Source: an uncultured Oscillospiraceae bacterium | GTDB taxonomy: Bacteria; Bacillota; Clostridia; Oscillospirales; Acutalibacteraceae | Assembly: GCA_900554335.1 (NCBI GenBank) | Contig: USGT01000004.1 | Span: 1 to 64,000, forward strand | Direction of reading: 5' to 3' | DNA: 64,000 nt | Shown: one piece after another, positions 24,543 through 32,623 of the stretch | Numbering within the stretch: position 1 is the first letter of the stretch | Layout of the letters: each line of letters starts with the position of its first letter | The notes under the pieces: generated by a model | What the model was told of the DNA's origin: nothing | Seen by the model: the letters and a program-made list of their open reading frames with translations, nothing else | Databases searched by the model: none | Translations under genes and position numbers: made by a program

Positions 24543-25304
24543 TTATTTTTGATTTTCCATTTCGTTTTGGTATTCGAGCGCTTTGGCCATCCACGATTTT
24601 TTCTTTTCTTTTTCGGGTTTAACTTTCTTTCCTTTGTATTTTTTTGCGAAATTCCAGGCAGTTTTTAATTCTTCGCCGAGGTTATTTCTAAGGCTTTCTT
24701 CGTTTTCAACGTTATTAAGTACAACCATTGTGATAATGCTTCTAACGTCGAGCCCAGCGTTTGAATAAAGGTCGCTTAAAAGCTTGCCGAGTTTTTTAAC
24801 TTCTGGTGAGCCGCTTTTTTTAGTGTTAAGAAGCTCGTTTATTTTCGGCAGGATGATTTCTTTTGTGAATTTAACAGCCCTAAATTCGCTGTAATTTTCT
24901 TTTTCTTCTTTGATGTTATCTTTTATTTCAGGGAAGATATTAACCATTCTGTTGGCGAAGAAAAGGCCCGTCATGCCGTTTTCGCCTTTTGAGCTTTTTT
25001 TCTTAGTTTGTTTAAATTCTTTTTTTGGTTTTTGAGATATAATTTCGCTGAAATCTGAGATTATTAATTTCAAATCTTTTTGAGAAATATTTCCTTCGTC
25101 AAACATCCAGGAAGAAAGAGCTTTTCTTGAATCTTCCGAAACAGCTTCCAAAATAATTACTTTTTTGTTTCTGTCAGCCTTTATTTCGCAGGTTTTTTGA
25201 GGAGTTTTCACTTCAAAAGTATTTTCGTCTAATTTTTTGATTTCTGCTTCTTTAATTTCCTCAGCTAATTTATTTGCAATGGTTTCAAAACAACTTTTTT
25301 CCAA
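24543..25304 (-). CDS. Unknown cytoplasmic protein, 253 residues
   Basis: No family recognised. The N-terminal about 90 residues look like a small alpha/beta domain (ending in SSWMFDEGNISQKDLKLIIS). A Lys/Ser-rich linker (about 93-108) leads to a helical C-terminal domain with LLSDLYSNAGLDVRSIITMV near 180-200, and a Lys-rich end. No signal peptide. TTG start 11 nt after AAGGAG. Monocistronic, divergent from spoIVB. Confidence 0.72.
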   Translation of the reverse strand: MEKSCFETIANKLAEEIKEAEIKKLDENTFEVKTPQKTCEIKADRNKKVIILEAVSEDSRKALSSWMFDEGNISQKDLKLIISDFSEIISQKPKKEFKQTKKKSSKGENGMTGLFFANRMVNIFPEIKDNIKEEKENYSEFRAVKFTKEIILPKINELLNTKKSGSPEVKKLGKLLSDLYSNAGLDVRSIITMVVLNNVENEESLRNNLGEELKTAWNFAKKYKGKKVKPEKEKKKSWMAKALEYQNEMENQK

Positions 25305-25507
25305 AGTTTTTTCAGCTCCTTGTAAATTTTTAAGATTAAATTTCTTATATGAGTAATTCTAATACATATTTAAAAAAATGTCACTTAATTAGCCAACATT
25401 TTCTTTTGTGAATTTTACTTAAAATGCAAATAATAAATTAAGAACTATTTTTATACATTTTTCCCCAGTTTTTTACATTTTAAATTATGCTAAAGAGGTG
25501 ACTTAAT

Positions 25508-26752
25508 TTGAAAAAGTGGGCTAAATATTTAATTTGTTTGGTTATTATTTTAATTCCTGTTTTTTATGTCGGATTATCTTATATTTCGGGGAAATTCCCG
25601 GATGTTTATCATATCAGCGCGGGGGAAAGCAGAAGCTTTTCGGTTTACCCTTTTTCAGTTGTGCCGGATAGCTTCCCGGAAGAGTGCATTAGCACGGGAA
25701 TGAGCGGTTTTGAGCCGAGCGATGACTATATGGCGACGCTTAAGTTCATGAATATTTTCCCTGTGAAAAGCGTGAAAGTGCATGTTTGCGAAGGCGCTAA
25801 AGTTACGCCTTGCGGGGTGCCTTTTGGCGTGAAGCTTTACACTAAAGGTGCAGTAGTCATCGGGACTTCAAGCGTTAAATCGGATGAAGGAATGGTTGAA
25901 CCTTGGTCTGCGGCGGGGATTCGCAAGGGCGACGTTATAATAGCGGCGGATGATAAAGAAGTTTTGAGCAATGACGACCTTGAAAGCATTATTCAAAATT
26001 CATCGGGTGGTGAAATTGAGTTTAGAGTTATGCGCGAAAACAAAGAATTCATAACGCATTTGAAGCCTTTGAAATCAACCGAAGATGATAAATATCGTAT
26101 TGGAATTTGGGTTAGAGATAGCTCAGCGGGCATAGGAACGCTTACTTTTTGCAGCGGTAAGAACCGCATTTTTGCTGGGCTTGGGCATGGAATATGCGAT
26201 GTTGACACCTCCGAGCTTTTGCCGCTTTCAAGGGGCGAAATCGTTGGCGCTCAAATAACCAGCATTGTCCCTGGGTGCCAAGGAGTGCCCGGCCAGCTCA
26301 AAGGTTGTTTCACGGACCCTAAACCAATTGGGGAAATTTGCGTTAATAATGAAACCGGGCTTTACGGAAATTTGAGCAGTGATTTTGGCTTTGGCAGCGA
26401 AGTAAATGTTGTAATGAAGCAAAAGGTTAAAAAGGGCGCTGCACAAATTTTAACTACAATTGAAGGCGGCAAACCAGAACTTTATGATATAAATATTGAC
26501 TCGATTAATTATGATGTTACAATTCCTACCAAAAATATGAAGATATCTGTGACAGATCCTCGTCTTTTAGAAAAAACCGGCGGAATAGTGCAAGGCATGA
26601 GCGGTAGTCCTATTTTGCAAAATGGTGGTCTCATTGGCGCTGTGACGCATGTTTTTGTTAATAATCCGGCCAAAGGTTATGCTATTTTCGCTGAAACAAT
26701 GCTGACAAATTCCAACCTTTTTCTTGAATCAAGATATAAAAACGCCTCCTAA
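25508..26752 (+). CDS. spoIVB: SpoIVB signalling serine peptidase
   Basis: A 414-residue S55-family peptidase secreted into the intermembrane space from the forespore, where it triggers SpoIVFB-dependent pro-sigma-K processing. An N-terminal membrane anchor spans about 7-27, a PDZ domain about 110-195, and the peptidase the remainder: His227 in GLGHGICDVD and Ser364 in VQGMSGSPIL, followed by LIGAVTHVFVN. TTG start after AAAGAGGTGAC. spo0A follows 118 nt downstream, the arrangement conserved in spore formers. Confidence 0.95.
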   Translation: MKKWAKYLICLVIILIPVFYVGLSYISGKFPDVYHISAGESRSFSVYPFSVVPDSFPEECISTGMSGFEPSDDYMATLKFMNIFPVKSVKVHVCEGAKVTPCGVPFGVKLYTKGAVVIGTSSVKSDEGMVEPWSAAGIRKGDVIIAADDKEVLSNDDLESIIQNSSGGEIEFRVMRENKEFITHLKPLKSTEDDKYRIGIWVRDSSAGIGTLTFCSGKNRIFAGLGHGICDVDTSELLPLSRGEIVGAQITSIVPGCQGVPGQLKGCFTDPKPIGEICVNNETGLYGNLSSDFGFGSEVNVVMKQKVKKGAAQILTTIEGGKPELYDINIDSINYDVTIPTKNMKISVTDPRLLEKTGGIVQGMSGSPILQNGGLIGAVTHVFVNNPAKGYAIFAETMLTNSNLFLESRYKNAS

Positions 26753-26870
26753 AAGTTCAAATATTTTGACATTTCATCTGAATAATGTTTATTTACTGGA
26801 AAACTATTGACAAATTTGGTAATTTATGTAAATATAAATATCATAAAATAATATTTCAGGAGGAAAAATT

Positions 26871-27662
26871 ATGCAAAATACGTTAAAAATACTAACGTCA
26901 GAGGATTGCATCGAGTTCGATCGTGAAGCACTGGATATGTTTAAACATTATTCAATGGATTTGTCATTTTTGCCCAAAGATGGTTTTAAAATTATAGAAA
27001 TCATCGAAAATTCTTCCCCGGATATTGTACTTATGGATTTATTTATGCCAAGGATTGATGCCATAGGAATAATTAACGCCGTGAGGAAAAACCACCGTGT
27101 TGAAATGCCAACTTTTATAGTCATTTCAAGTTTCGGAAGACCCTCTCTCGAAAGAGAAGTTATGTCCGCCGGTGCTTCTTACTTTTTAGTCAAGCCTGTT
27201 AATTATTCAGATATAATCGAAAAAATTCTCAAAATTTCTTATAAAACCCGTCCGGCTTCGGAATTGCCCAAAAATATAGTTACTTCAATTCACACAGAAG
27301 CTGCCGAAAATTTAGATATTAAAATAACTGAAGTTTTGCATCAAATTGGCGTTCCTGCGCACATAAAGGGTTATCATTATCTGAGAAATTCCATTAAAAT
27401 GTCTGTTGAAGACCCGGGAATAATTAATTCGGTTACTAAAAAGCTTTATCCTGCAGTTGCTGAAAATTTTGAAACAACGTCTTCTCGCGTTGAGCGCGCA
27501 ATTCGCCATGCTATAGAAGTTGCTTGGGATCGCGGCGACGTTGATATTCTTAATTCGTATTTTGGTTACACAATACATAACTCTCGCGGCAAGCCAACCA
27601 ATTCCGAATTTATTGCAATGATAAGCGACAGATTGCGGCTTCAAATGCTTTCAGCGGGTTGA
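26871..27662 (+). CDS. spo0A: Sporulation master regulator Spo0A
   Basis: A 263-residue response regulator that starts sporulation when phosphorylated. The receiver domain has the acidic pair Glu11/Asp12, phospho-acceptor Asp56 (VLMDLFMP) and Lys108 (LVKPV), all intact. The C-terminal Spo0A effector domain (about 145-263) shows HQIGVPAHIKGYHYLR, SSRVERAIRHAIEVAW and KPTNSEFIAMISDRLRL, the DNA-binding signatures. AGGAGG lies before the ATG. Downstream is an imperfect terminator. Confidence 0.96.
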   Translation: MQNTLKILTSEDCIEFDREALDMFKHYSMDLSFLPKDGFKIIEIIENSSPDIVLMDLFMPRIDAIGIINAVRKNHRVEMPTFIVISSFGRPSLEREVMSAGASYFLVKPVNYSDIIEKILKISYKTRPASELPKNIVTSIHTEAAENLDIKITEVLHQIGVPAHIKGYHYLRNSIKMSVEDPGIINSVTKKLYPAVAENFETTSSRVERAIRHAIEVAWDRGDVDILNSYFGYTIHNSRGKPTNSEFIAMISDRLRLQMLSAG

Positions 27663-27670
27663 AATTCATG

Positions 27671-27713
27671 AAATAGCCATCTCTTTTTTTAAAGGGATCG
27701 GTTATTTTTTATT
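27671..27713 (+). terminator. Imperfect terminator of spo0A
   Basis: Interrupted stem with arms AATA-CC-ATC-CTTT and AAAG-GAT-GG-TATT, followed by a T-run. Confidence 0.65.
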
Positions 27714-27714
27714 G

Positions 27715-27743
27715 TTGACTTATTAAACTTTTGATGATATAAT
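27715..27743 (+). promoter_or_regulatory. Promoter of the first LRR gene
   Basis: TTGACT, 17-nt spacer, TATAAT, 50 nt before the ATG at 27793. Confidence 0.8.
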
Positions 27744-27792
27744 AACACTATCATAAACAAAAATCAATAAGTTATTGAAAGGATGTTGTTTA

Positions 27793-29019
27793 ATGAGTAA
27801 CAAAATTAGTAAAAAAATTGCAGCAGGTGTGCTTTCAGTTTTAGCTTTTGGTTCGCAGATTCCAAGCGGTAGTGCTTGCCCGCATGATGCATCTTTATCA
27901 GCAGCGGCTAGAGCTAAGGCGAATGAAAACAATATTGAATTAAAAGGCATTTTTGATGTTCCTGGTTTGAAAGAAGCTTTAGAAAGCATAACGGCTAGGC
28001 CCATGCGTGCTTGCGAGTGCGTTAACCTCAACGATAAGATGAAGTTTATTTTCGGTAGTATCAAGCTGGAATCTGACAACGGCTGCGTTGTAGTTAAAGT
28101 AAAAGACGAATCTTTTGAGCTTGCATATGATAAACTTATTGATGAAAAAACAGGCGAAATTAAAGAAATAGAAATTCCTAATTGCATAACAGGAATAGGT
28201 GCCGGTGTTTTTAGAGATATTCTTAAAAAAGCAAATGCACAAGACAAAAAGATCAAGAAAATCATTTTACCTGAAAGCCTTAGATGGGCTGACCAGGGTG
28301 CGCTTTCAGATGTTTCAGTTGACTCTATTGTGTTTAAATCAAACCGTCCTTACTTATTGGCTACAAATATGTTAGAAGGCGCTTTGAACGTAGGTGCAGT
28401 TTTCGTTCCTGCAAGATTCGAAGAAGAAGTTAAAGCAAATATTAAAAATAAAGACATCAGAGTTTATAGAGATTTTGAGTTAAAAAATGCTTTTGACATC
28501 GAAGGCCTTAAAGACGATATTATGGATGCTCTTGCAAATAGAAAAGATATAAAATTTGAAAATAATAGGACTAGTTCATCACCGGTTCTTTGTGTCGGAG
28601 ATAAAGAATACCACCCTGATTACAGTAAACTTAAAGATGAAAAAACTGGAAAAATTGAAAATTTAGAACTTCCTTACGGAATTAAGCATCTTGGTAGCTC
28701 TACTTTAATTTTTGATATGTGTAAAGGGTTTCATGGCTTAGAGAAACCATTAAAAATAAAAAGAATTGTTATTCCTAACACTGTTTTAGATATAGATAAA
28801 TATGTGTTTTACCATATTAATGTGAACCATCTTGTATTATCGAAAAATCTTATGTATTTTAATCGTGAAGCTTTCGGCTGGACTATAAAAGAAATTGGTT
28901 GTGGAAATACTTTTATGGGTACTATGTGCAATATAAAAGAAATTACAGCTCCAGCAGAATTTGAGCCTAAACTTAAAGGCATTTTTAATAACACAAAAAC
29001 AGAATTTAACTTAATCTAA
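27793..29019 (+). CDS. Secreted BspA-like leucine-rich-repeat protein 1
   Basis: A 408-residue exported protein. The ATG at 27793 follows AAAGGATG by 7 nt; open frame extends 18 nt upstream. A Sec signal peptide (about 1-30, LSVLAFGSQIPSGSA) precedes SACPHDASLSAAARAKANEN. Irregular repeats of the LRR_5/BspA type are seen (IEIPNCITGIGAGVF, IILPESLRWADQGALS, IVIPNTVLDIDKYVF). The chain is made of two similar halves, each with an F-D-x-x-GLK opening and a YxKLxDEKTGxIxxxExP block. BspA-like proteins mediate adhesion to host surfaces and are common in host-associated bacteria and protists. The next gene is a close paralogue. Confidence 0.82.
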   Translation: MSNKISKKIAAGVLSVLAFGSQIPSGSACPHDASLSAAARAKANENNIELKGIFDVPGLKEALESITARPMRACECVNLNDKMKFIFGSIKLESDNGCVVVKVKDESFELAYDKLIDEKTGEIKEIEIPNCITGIGAGVFRDILKKANAQDKKIKKIILPESLRWADQGALSDVSVDSIVFKSNRPYLLATNMLEGALNVGAVFVPARFEEEVKANIKNKDIRVYRDFELKNAFDIEGLKDDIMDALANRKDIKFENNRTSSSPVLCVGDKEYHPDYSKLKDEKTGKIENLELPYGIKHLGSSTLIFDMCKGFHGLEKPLKIKRIVIPNTVLDIDKYVFYHINVNHLVLSKNLMYFNREAFGWTIKEIGCGNTFMGTMCNIKEITAPAEFEPKLKGIFNNTKTEFNLI

Positions 29020-29033
29020 TAAAAATTTAAAGA

Positions 29034-29057
29034 AGCTGCCGTAATGGCGGCTTTTTA
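29034..29057 (+). terminator. Terminator of LRR gene 1
   Basis: 7-bp stem AGCTGCC/GGCGGCT (one G-T pair), 5-nt loop, then TTTT. Nearly identical to the terminator of the paralogue. Confidence 0.85.
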
Positions 29058-29060
29058 TTA

Positions 29061-29089
29061 TTGACATATCATAAATTTTATGTTATTAT
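29061..29089 (+). promoter_or_regulatory. Promoter of LRR gene 2
   Basis: TTGACA, 17-nt spacer, TATTAT, starting a few nt after the preceding terminator. Confidence 0.75.
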
Positions 29090-29138
29090 AATAATATCTT
29101 AAACAAAAAATAATAAGCCGCAGAAAGGATGTTGCCTA

Positions 29139-30341
29139 ATGAATAATAAAATTATGAAAAAACTCTCCGCAGGCATGCTTTCAGTTTTAGTTTTTGGTTC
29201 GCAGATTCCAAGCGGTAGTGCTTGCCCGCATGATGTATCTTTATCAGCAGCGGCTAGAGCTAAGGCGAATGAAAACAAAATTGAGTTAAAAGGCGTTTTT
29301 GAAGTTGACGGTTTAAAAGAAGCTTTGGAAAAAATAGAATCAACAGATGATAAATTTTGGAAATATCACCAGGATAGCACCCGTTTGGAAATTGACCATG
29401 CGGATAATTCCGTTAAAATTAAAGTGATGGATAAATCCTTTAATTTGGCATATGACAAACTCGTTAATAAAGAAACAGGCGAAATTGAAGAAATAAAAGT
29501 TCCTTACGGCATCAGGAGAATCGAAGCGGGAGTTTTTGAAAATATTCTTAAAAATGCAAATTCTCAAGGCAAAAAAATTAGAAGGATTATTCTTCCTGAA
29601 ACTCTTATATATATTTCCGACGGTTTATTTGAAAATATTTTAGTTGATAGCGTTGTAGTTTCGCCTAATAATCTTTATGAGTTAAATACTGAAGCATTTA
29701 AAAATAACCATAGTTTAAAGGCAATTTTTGTTCCTAAAAGGGTTGAAAAACAGGTTAAAGAAGGAAGTTTAAGAGGAATAAAAGTTTTCCAAAATTTCGA
29801 ATTAAAAAGTGCTTTTGACATTAAAGGCCTCAAAGAAGCTATTGTGGATGCTTTAACAAACGGCCAAAAAGTAGATTTTAAGCAAGAAGGCGGAATAAAT
29901 TTAGGCCCTGTGCTTTGTGTGGGAGACAAAGAATTTTACCCGGATTACAGCAAGCTTAAAGACGAAAAAACTGGAAAAATTGAAAATTTAGAACTCCCTT
30001 ACGGAATTAGTTATATCGGTTCGCCTATAATTCATACTATGTGCTGCAGTTGTACTAGAATTTTAAATGATTCGCAAGTAAACAATATTGTTATTCCTGA
30101 CACTGTTGAAAGAATGGAAAAAGGTGCATTGTGTTTTATTAAGGCACGCCATATTGTGTTATCAGAAAATCTTAGAAGTTTATGTTTGAACGCTTTTGGT
30201 TATTGCGTCAGTGAAGGGTGTTTTGGGAAATTGTTGGTTAACAACATGTGTCAAGTTGAAGAAATTACAGTTCCAAGTAATCTCCTAAACTCTGTTAAAC
30301 GTGCATTTGGGAACGAAGGAATTAAAATTAATATTATTTAA
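29139..30341 (+). CDS. Secreted BspA-like leucine-rich-repeat protein 2
   Basis: A 400-residue paralogue of the upstream LRR protein, with the same two-half layout and LRR_5-like units (VPYGIRRIEAGVF, IILPETLIYISDGLF, IVIPDTVERMEKGAL). About 110 nt covering the signal peptide and mature N-terminus are almost identical to gene 1, including the sequence around SGSACPHD; the remainder has diverged. The pattern points to recent tandem duplication or gene conversion. Own promoter and a copy of the same terminator. Function unknown; adhesion or host interaction is inferred from the family. Confidence 0.82.
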   Translation: MNNKIMKKLSAGMLSVLVFGSQIPSGSACPHDVSLSAAARAKANENKIELKGVFEVDGLKEALEKIESTDDKFWKYHQDSTRLEIDHADNSVKIKVMDKSFNLAYDKLVNKETGEIEEIKVPYGIRRIEAGVFENILKNANSQGKKIRRIILPETLIYISDGLFENILVDSVVVSPNNLYELNTEAFKNNHSLKAIFVPKRVEKQVKEGSLRGIKVFQNFELKSAFDIKGLKEAIVDALTNGQKVDFKQEGGINLGPVLCVGDKEFYPDYSKLKDEKTGKIENLELPYGISYIGSPIIHTMCCSCTRILNDSQVNNIVIPDTVERMEKGALCFIKARHIVLSENLRSLCLNAFGYCVSEGCFGKLLVNNMCQVEEITVPSNLLNSVKRAFGNEGIKINII

Positions 30342-30355
30342 CGTAAATTTAAAGA

Positions 30356-30379
30356 AGCTGCCGTTATGGCGGCTTTTTT
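30356..30379 (+). terminator. Terminator of LRR gene 2
   Basis: Stem AGCTGCC/GGCGGCT, 5-nt loop, six T. Duplicate of the one at 29034. Confidence 0.88.
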
Positions 30380-30438
30380 GCTGTCATAAATTATAAAACC
30401 AGAAATATATTATTTTAAAGGTTAATTTTGGAGGAAAC

Positions 30439-30822
30439 ATGAAGAGTAATTATAGATCAGGCTTGTCTTTAAAACCCATAATTTTCGGGGTTTTAGCAGG
30501 AATTGTTTGCTGCTTTTTGATGATTTCATTGGTTTGTTTTTTATTTTTAAAGAGTAAGAGTTTGCCCGAAGAATTTTTTGAATATTTAAGTCTTGTTATT
30601 TTAGCGGTTAGCTCGTTTGTTTCGGGGTTTGCAGCTGGGTTTACTGCAAAGAGTAAAGGTCTTATTTACGGCTTTTTTTGCGGAATTTTCCTTTTCATTT
30701 TGTTTGTTGTTGGTTCTTTGGCAGTTTCAAATGAGGGCGTTAGCTATTTTTCGGCTTTGAAAGGTGGGCTAACCGTGGTTTTTAGTTTGGCTGGAGGCGC
30801 TTTCGGGGTTAATAAATCCTGA
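30439..30822 (+). CDS. TIGR04086-like small membrane protein
   Basis: A 127-residue protein with four transmembrane helices (about 12-34, 45-67, 73-93, 104-122) and little else. Size, Gly-rich helices and layout match the TIGR04086 family of conserved clostridial membrane proteins of unknown function. GGAGG precedes the ATG. Confidence 0.7.
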   Translation: MKSNYRSGLSLKPIIFGVLAGIVCCFLMISLVCFLFLKSKSLPEEFFEYLSLVILAVSSFVSGFAAGFTAKSKGLIYGFFCGIFLFILFVVGSLAVSNEGVSYFSALKGGLTVVFSLAGGAFGVNKS

Positions 30823-31048
30823 GTAGTTAACTTTAAAGTACAGATGGGTTTAATTTATCAATAATTTATGTTATTTTTTGGTTTTTACTAATTTTTTATT
30901 AATAAATTTTAAAAGTTTATGATAAATATCAATATATTTTTATGGTAAAAAATGTTAAGATATAATTGTGCAAACTCTAGTTAAATATGTAAATAAGATG
31001 TTTAAACGAAGTTGGAGCATAAAAATTTAATTTCAAGGAGGAAAAAAA

Positions 31049-31765
31049 TTGAAAGGATTAAAAAAATTGTTTTCGGCTATTTTGGGAATTTTCACGTTGG
31101 TTACGAGTATGCCTAGCGTATTTGCAGCAAAAAAGGTTGAGAATGCTTTGGTTATTGGAACAGAGGCATCGCAGCGCAAATTTACGAAAATTCTTTTCGG
31201 AGAAGAAAGAATGCTTGGAACCTACTATTGCGCTAATTGCGATGAAAAAAATGACATCAATCTTGCAGTTACTCTTGATTACAGAAGTAATAGTCAAGAA
31301 ATAGCCGGTTACATCGAAAACGGTAAAATTAACAGTTCTTACCTAGGAAAATTTGAATTTAAGGGCATTTTGGCCACAGTTGATGCAGATCAAGAAATGG
31401 ACAAGATTAAAGAAGACATGAAAAATATTCTTGATTTCATTTGCGATCATAAACCTGATTATACACAAGTTTTAATCGTTGGTTGCACTAACCGAGAAAA
31501 TGTAGACTGCAGGGATGACTTTTTTAACAAACTTGCCAATTACACTTGCAACCTAGAAAGAATGGGCACTGAAATTGGCTGGGGGAGTAAGCGGGATATA
31601 CATTTTTCTGATGAGTGCCAGTTTTTAGGATTTTTTACATTAAGAAATTCAAAGGTAGATAGACTTAAATCTAAAATAGTCGATTTGGCAAATTCTTATG
31701 ATTATTACTGTAAGAATAGTGTTTATTCAAAAAAAAAACTTCAAGAACAATGTGTGATTTCGTAA
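31049..31765 (+). CDS. Sec-exported degenerate GTPase-like protein ending in CVIS
   Basis: A 238-residue protein with a clear signal peptide (cleavage near FAA-KK, about 27). The mature part aligns by eye with the intact GTPase downstream: VIGTEASQRKFT against VGLYASGKTAL (P-loop lost), ATVDADQEM against LTIDASENA, and VLIVGCTNRENVD against VLLAITKIDDAID (G4 box lost). It is thus a probable nucleotide-binding-dead paralogue. It ends LQEQCVIS, a form of the eukaryotic CaaX prenylation box. Just before this lies a run of ten A (31729-31738), where slippage by one base would replace the CVIS end with a transmembrane tail encoded downstream. TTG start 7 nt after AAGGAGG. An export plus host-prenylation role is inference. 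Confidence 0.7.
   Translation: MKGLKKLFSAILGIFTLVTSMPSVFAAKKVENALVIGTEASQRKFTKILFGEERMLGTYYCANCDEKNDINLAVTLDYRSNSQEIAGYIENGKINSSYLGKFEFKGILATVDADQEMDKIKEDMKNILDFICDHKPDYTQVLIVGCTNRENVDCRDDFFNKLANYTCNLERMGTEIGWGSKRDIHFSDECQFLGFFTLRNSKVDRLKSKIVDLANSYDYYCKNSVYSKKKLQEQCVIS
31729..31738 (+). other. A10 slippage-prone tract near the 3' end of the degenerate GTPase gene
   Basis: Ten consecutive A in frame TCA-AAA-AAA-AAA. One additional A in the transcript shifts reading into the overlapping frame at 31750-31866. Confidence 0.6.
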
Positions 31766-31866
31766 GTAATCATAAAGTTGGAATTGCAATTGGAGCAGCT
31801 TCTGTGATTGCTGCAGGCATTTGCGTGCTTAACAAAGATAATATTTTAAAATTATTTAAAAATTAA
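31750..31866 (+). CDS. Overlapping 38-codon frame encoding a hydrophobic tail
   Basis: In the +1 frame relative to the CVIS terminus, an ATG at 31750 opens 38 codons: a polar start, a hydrophobic stretch VGIAIGAASVIAAGICVL, then a basic end (LKLFKN). It may be (a) an alternative C-terminus of the upstream protein made by slippage at the A10 tract, (b) the ancestral C-terminus cut off by a frameshift, or (c) a free small membrane peptide. No clear ribosome-binding site precedes the ATG, which favours (a) or (b). It ends 19 nt before the next gene. Confidence 0.4.
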   Translation: MCDFVSNHKVGIAIGAASVIAAGICVLNKDNILKLFKN

Positions 31867-31885
31867 TAAGTGAGGAAGATATAAA

Positions 31886-32623
31886 ATGAAAATATTAAAA
31901 AAATTAAGTTGTTTATTTGTTTTAGGATTCATGCTTTTGCAAAATAGCGCTTTTGCAACAAAAAATTTAAATATAGCTTTTGTAGGGCTTTATGCTTCCG
32001 GGAAAACAGCTTTAAGAGCAGCAGCGACTAATACTTATTTTGATTATGAAGATAGAAGTGCCACTGAAGCAGCAAACGTTTTTTGCAGCAATTTAAGATA
32101 TTTCGATAAAGATATAAATTGCCATTTGTATGATACTTCTGGACGTGACAAGGTTAGAAATGCAATAGTAGTACATAGATTAAAGGATGCAGATATAGCG
32201 GTTCTTACCATAGATGCTTCTGAAAATGCAATGCTTGGCTTTAATACTGTCTTTAAACAAAATTTTGTAAAATGGATAGGCGTAATTAATGAAGTTCACC
32301 CAAATTTACCGGTTCTCTTAGCGATTACAAAAATCGATGATGCAATTGACGTTGATAAACTATGTGACAAGGTTAAATCTTTTGAAAAAGCATATGTTGA
32401 CACTTGCGATTTTGAGGGAGTTGCTACTTCTGCAAAAAAGAGAATAAATATAGGCAGCACAATTGATAGCAATGATTTAGGCGAAAACTTTTGGGGAAGA
32501 ATAAGATTTATTATAAAACAAAGAAATTTGTATGATTCTTTAAATGAAGACAAAGAAATAAAGGTATTTGATAAAGATATAGATAACCCAGCTAGAAATG
32601 ATTCAAAATGCTCCATACTATAA
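31886..32623 (+). CDS. Sec-exported Ras-like small GTPase with C-terminal CSIL (CaaX-type) motif
   Basis: A 245-residue protein. Residues 1-24 form a Sec signal peptide (cleavage near AFA-TK). The mature part is a canonical small GTPase: G1 GLYASGKT (34-41), G3 DTSG (83-86), G4 TKID (148-151), G5 TSAK (181-184). The chain ends SKCSIL; C-a-a-L is the geranylgeranylation form of the eukaryotic CaaX box. Bacterial Ras-like GTPases such as MglA lack signal peptides and CaaX ends. The gene sits between a degenerate paralogue and a phospholipase C, and the last 16 bp overlap the latter. I infer an exported protein acting in eukaryotic cells. GTP binding is strongly supported; secretion is well supported; prenylation is hypothetical. 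Confidence 0.82.
   Translation: MKILKKLSCLFVLGFMLLQNSAFATKNLNIAFVGLYASGKTALRAAATNTYFDYEDRSATEAANVFCSNLRYFDKDINCHLYDTSGRDKVRNAIVVHRLKDADIAVLTIDASENAMLGFNTVFKQNFVKWIGVINEVHPNLPVLLAITKIDDAIDVDKLCDKVKSFEKAYVDTCDFEGVATSAKKRINIGSTIDSNDLGENFWGRIRFIIKQRNLYDSLNEDKEIKVFDKDIDNPARNDSKCSIL

Noticed and set aside
31886..32623. Ordinary bacterial MglA-type GTPase
   Set aside because: MglA proteins have no signal peptide and no C-terminal Cys-a-a-X; the N-terminal hydrophobic segment ending in AFA-TK is clear here.
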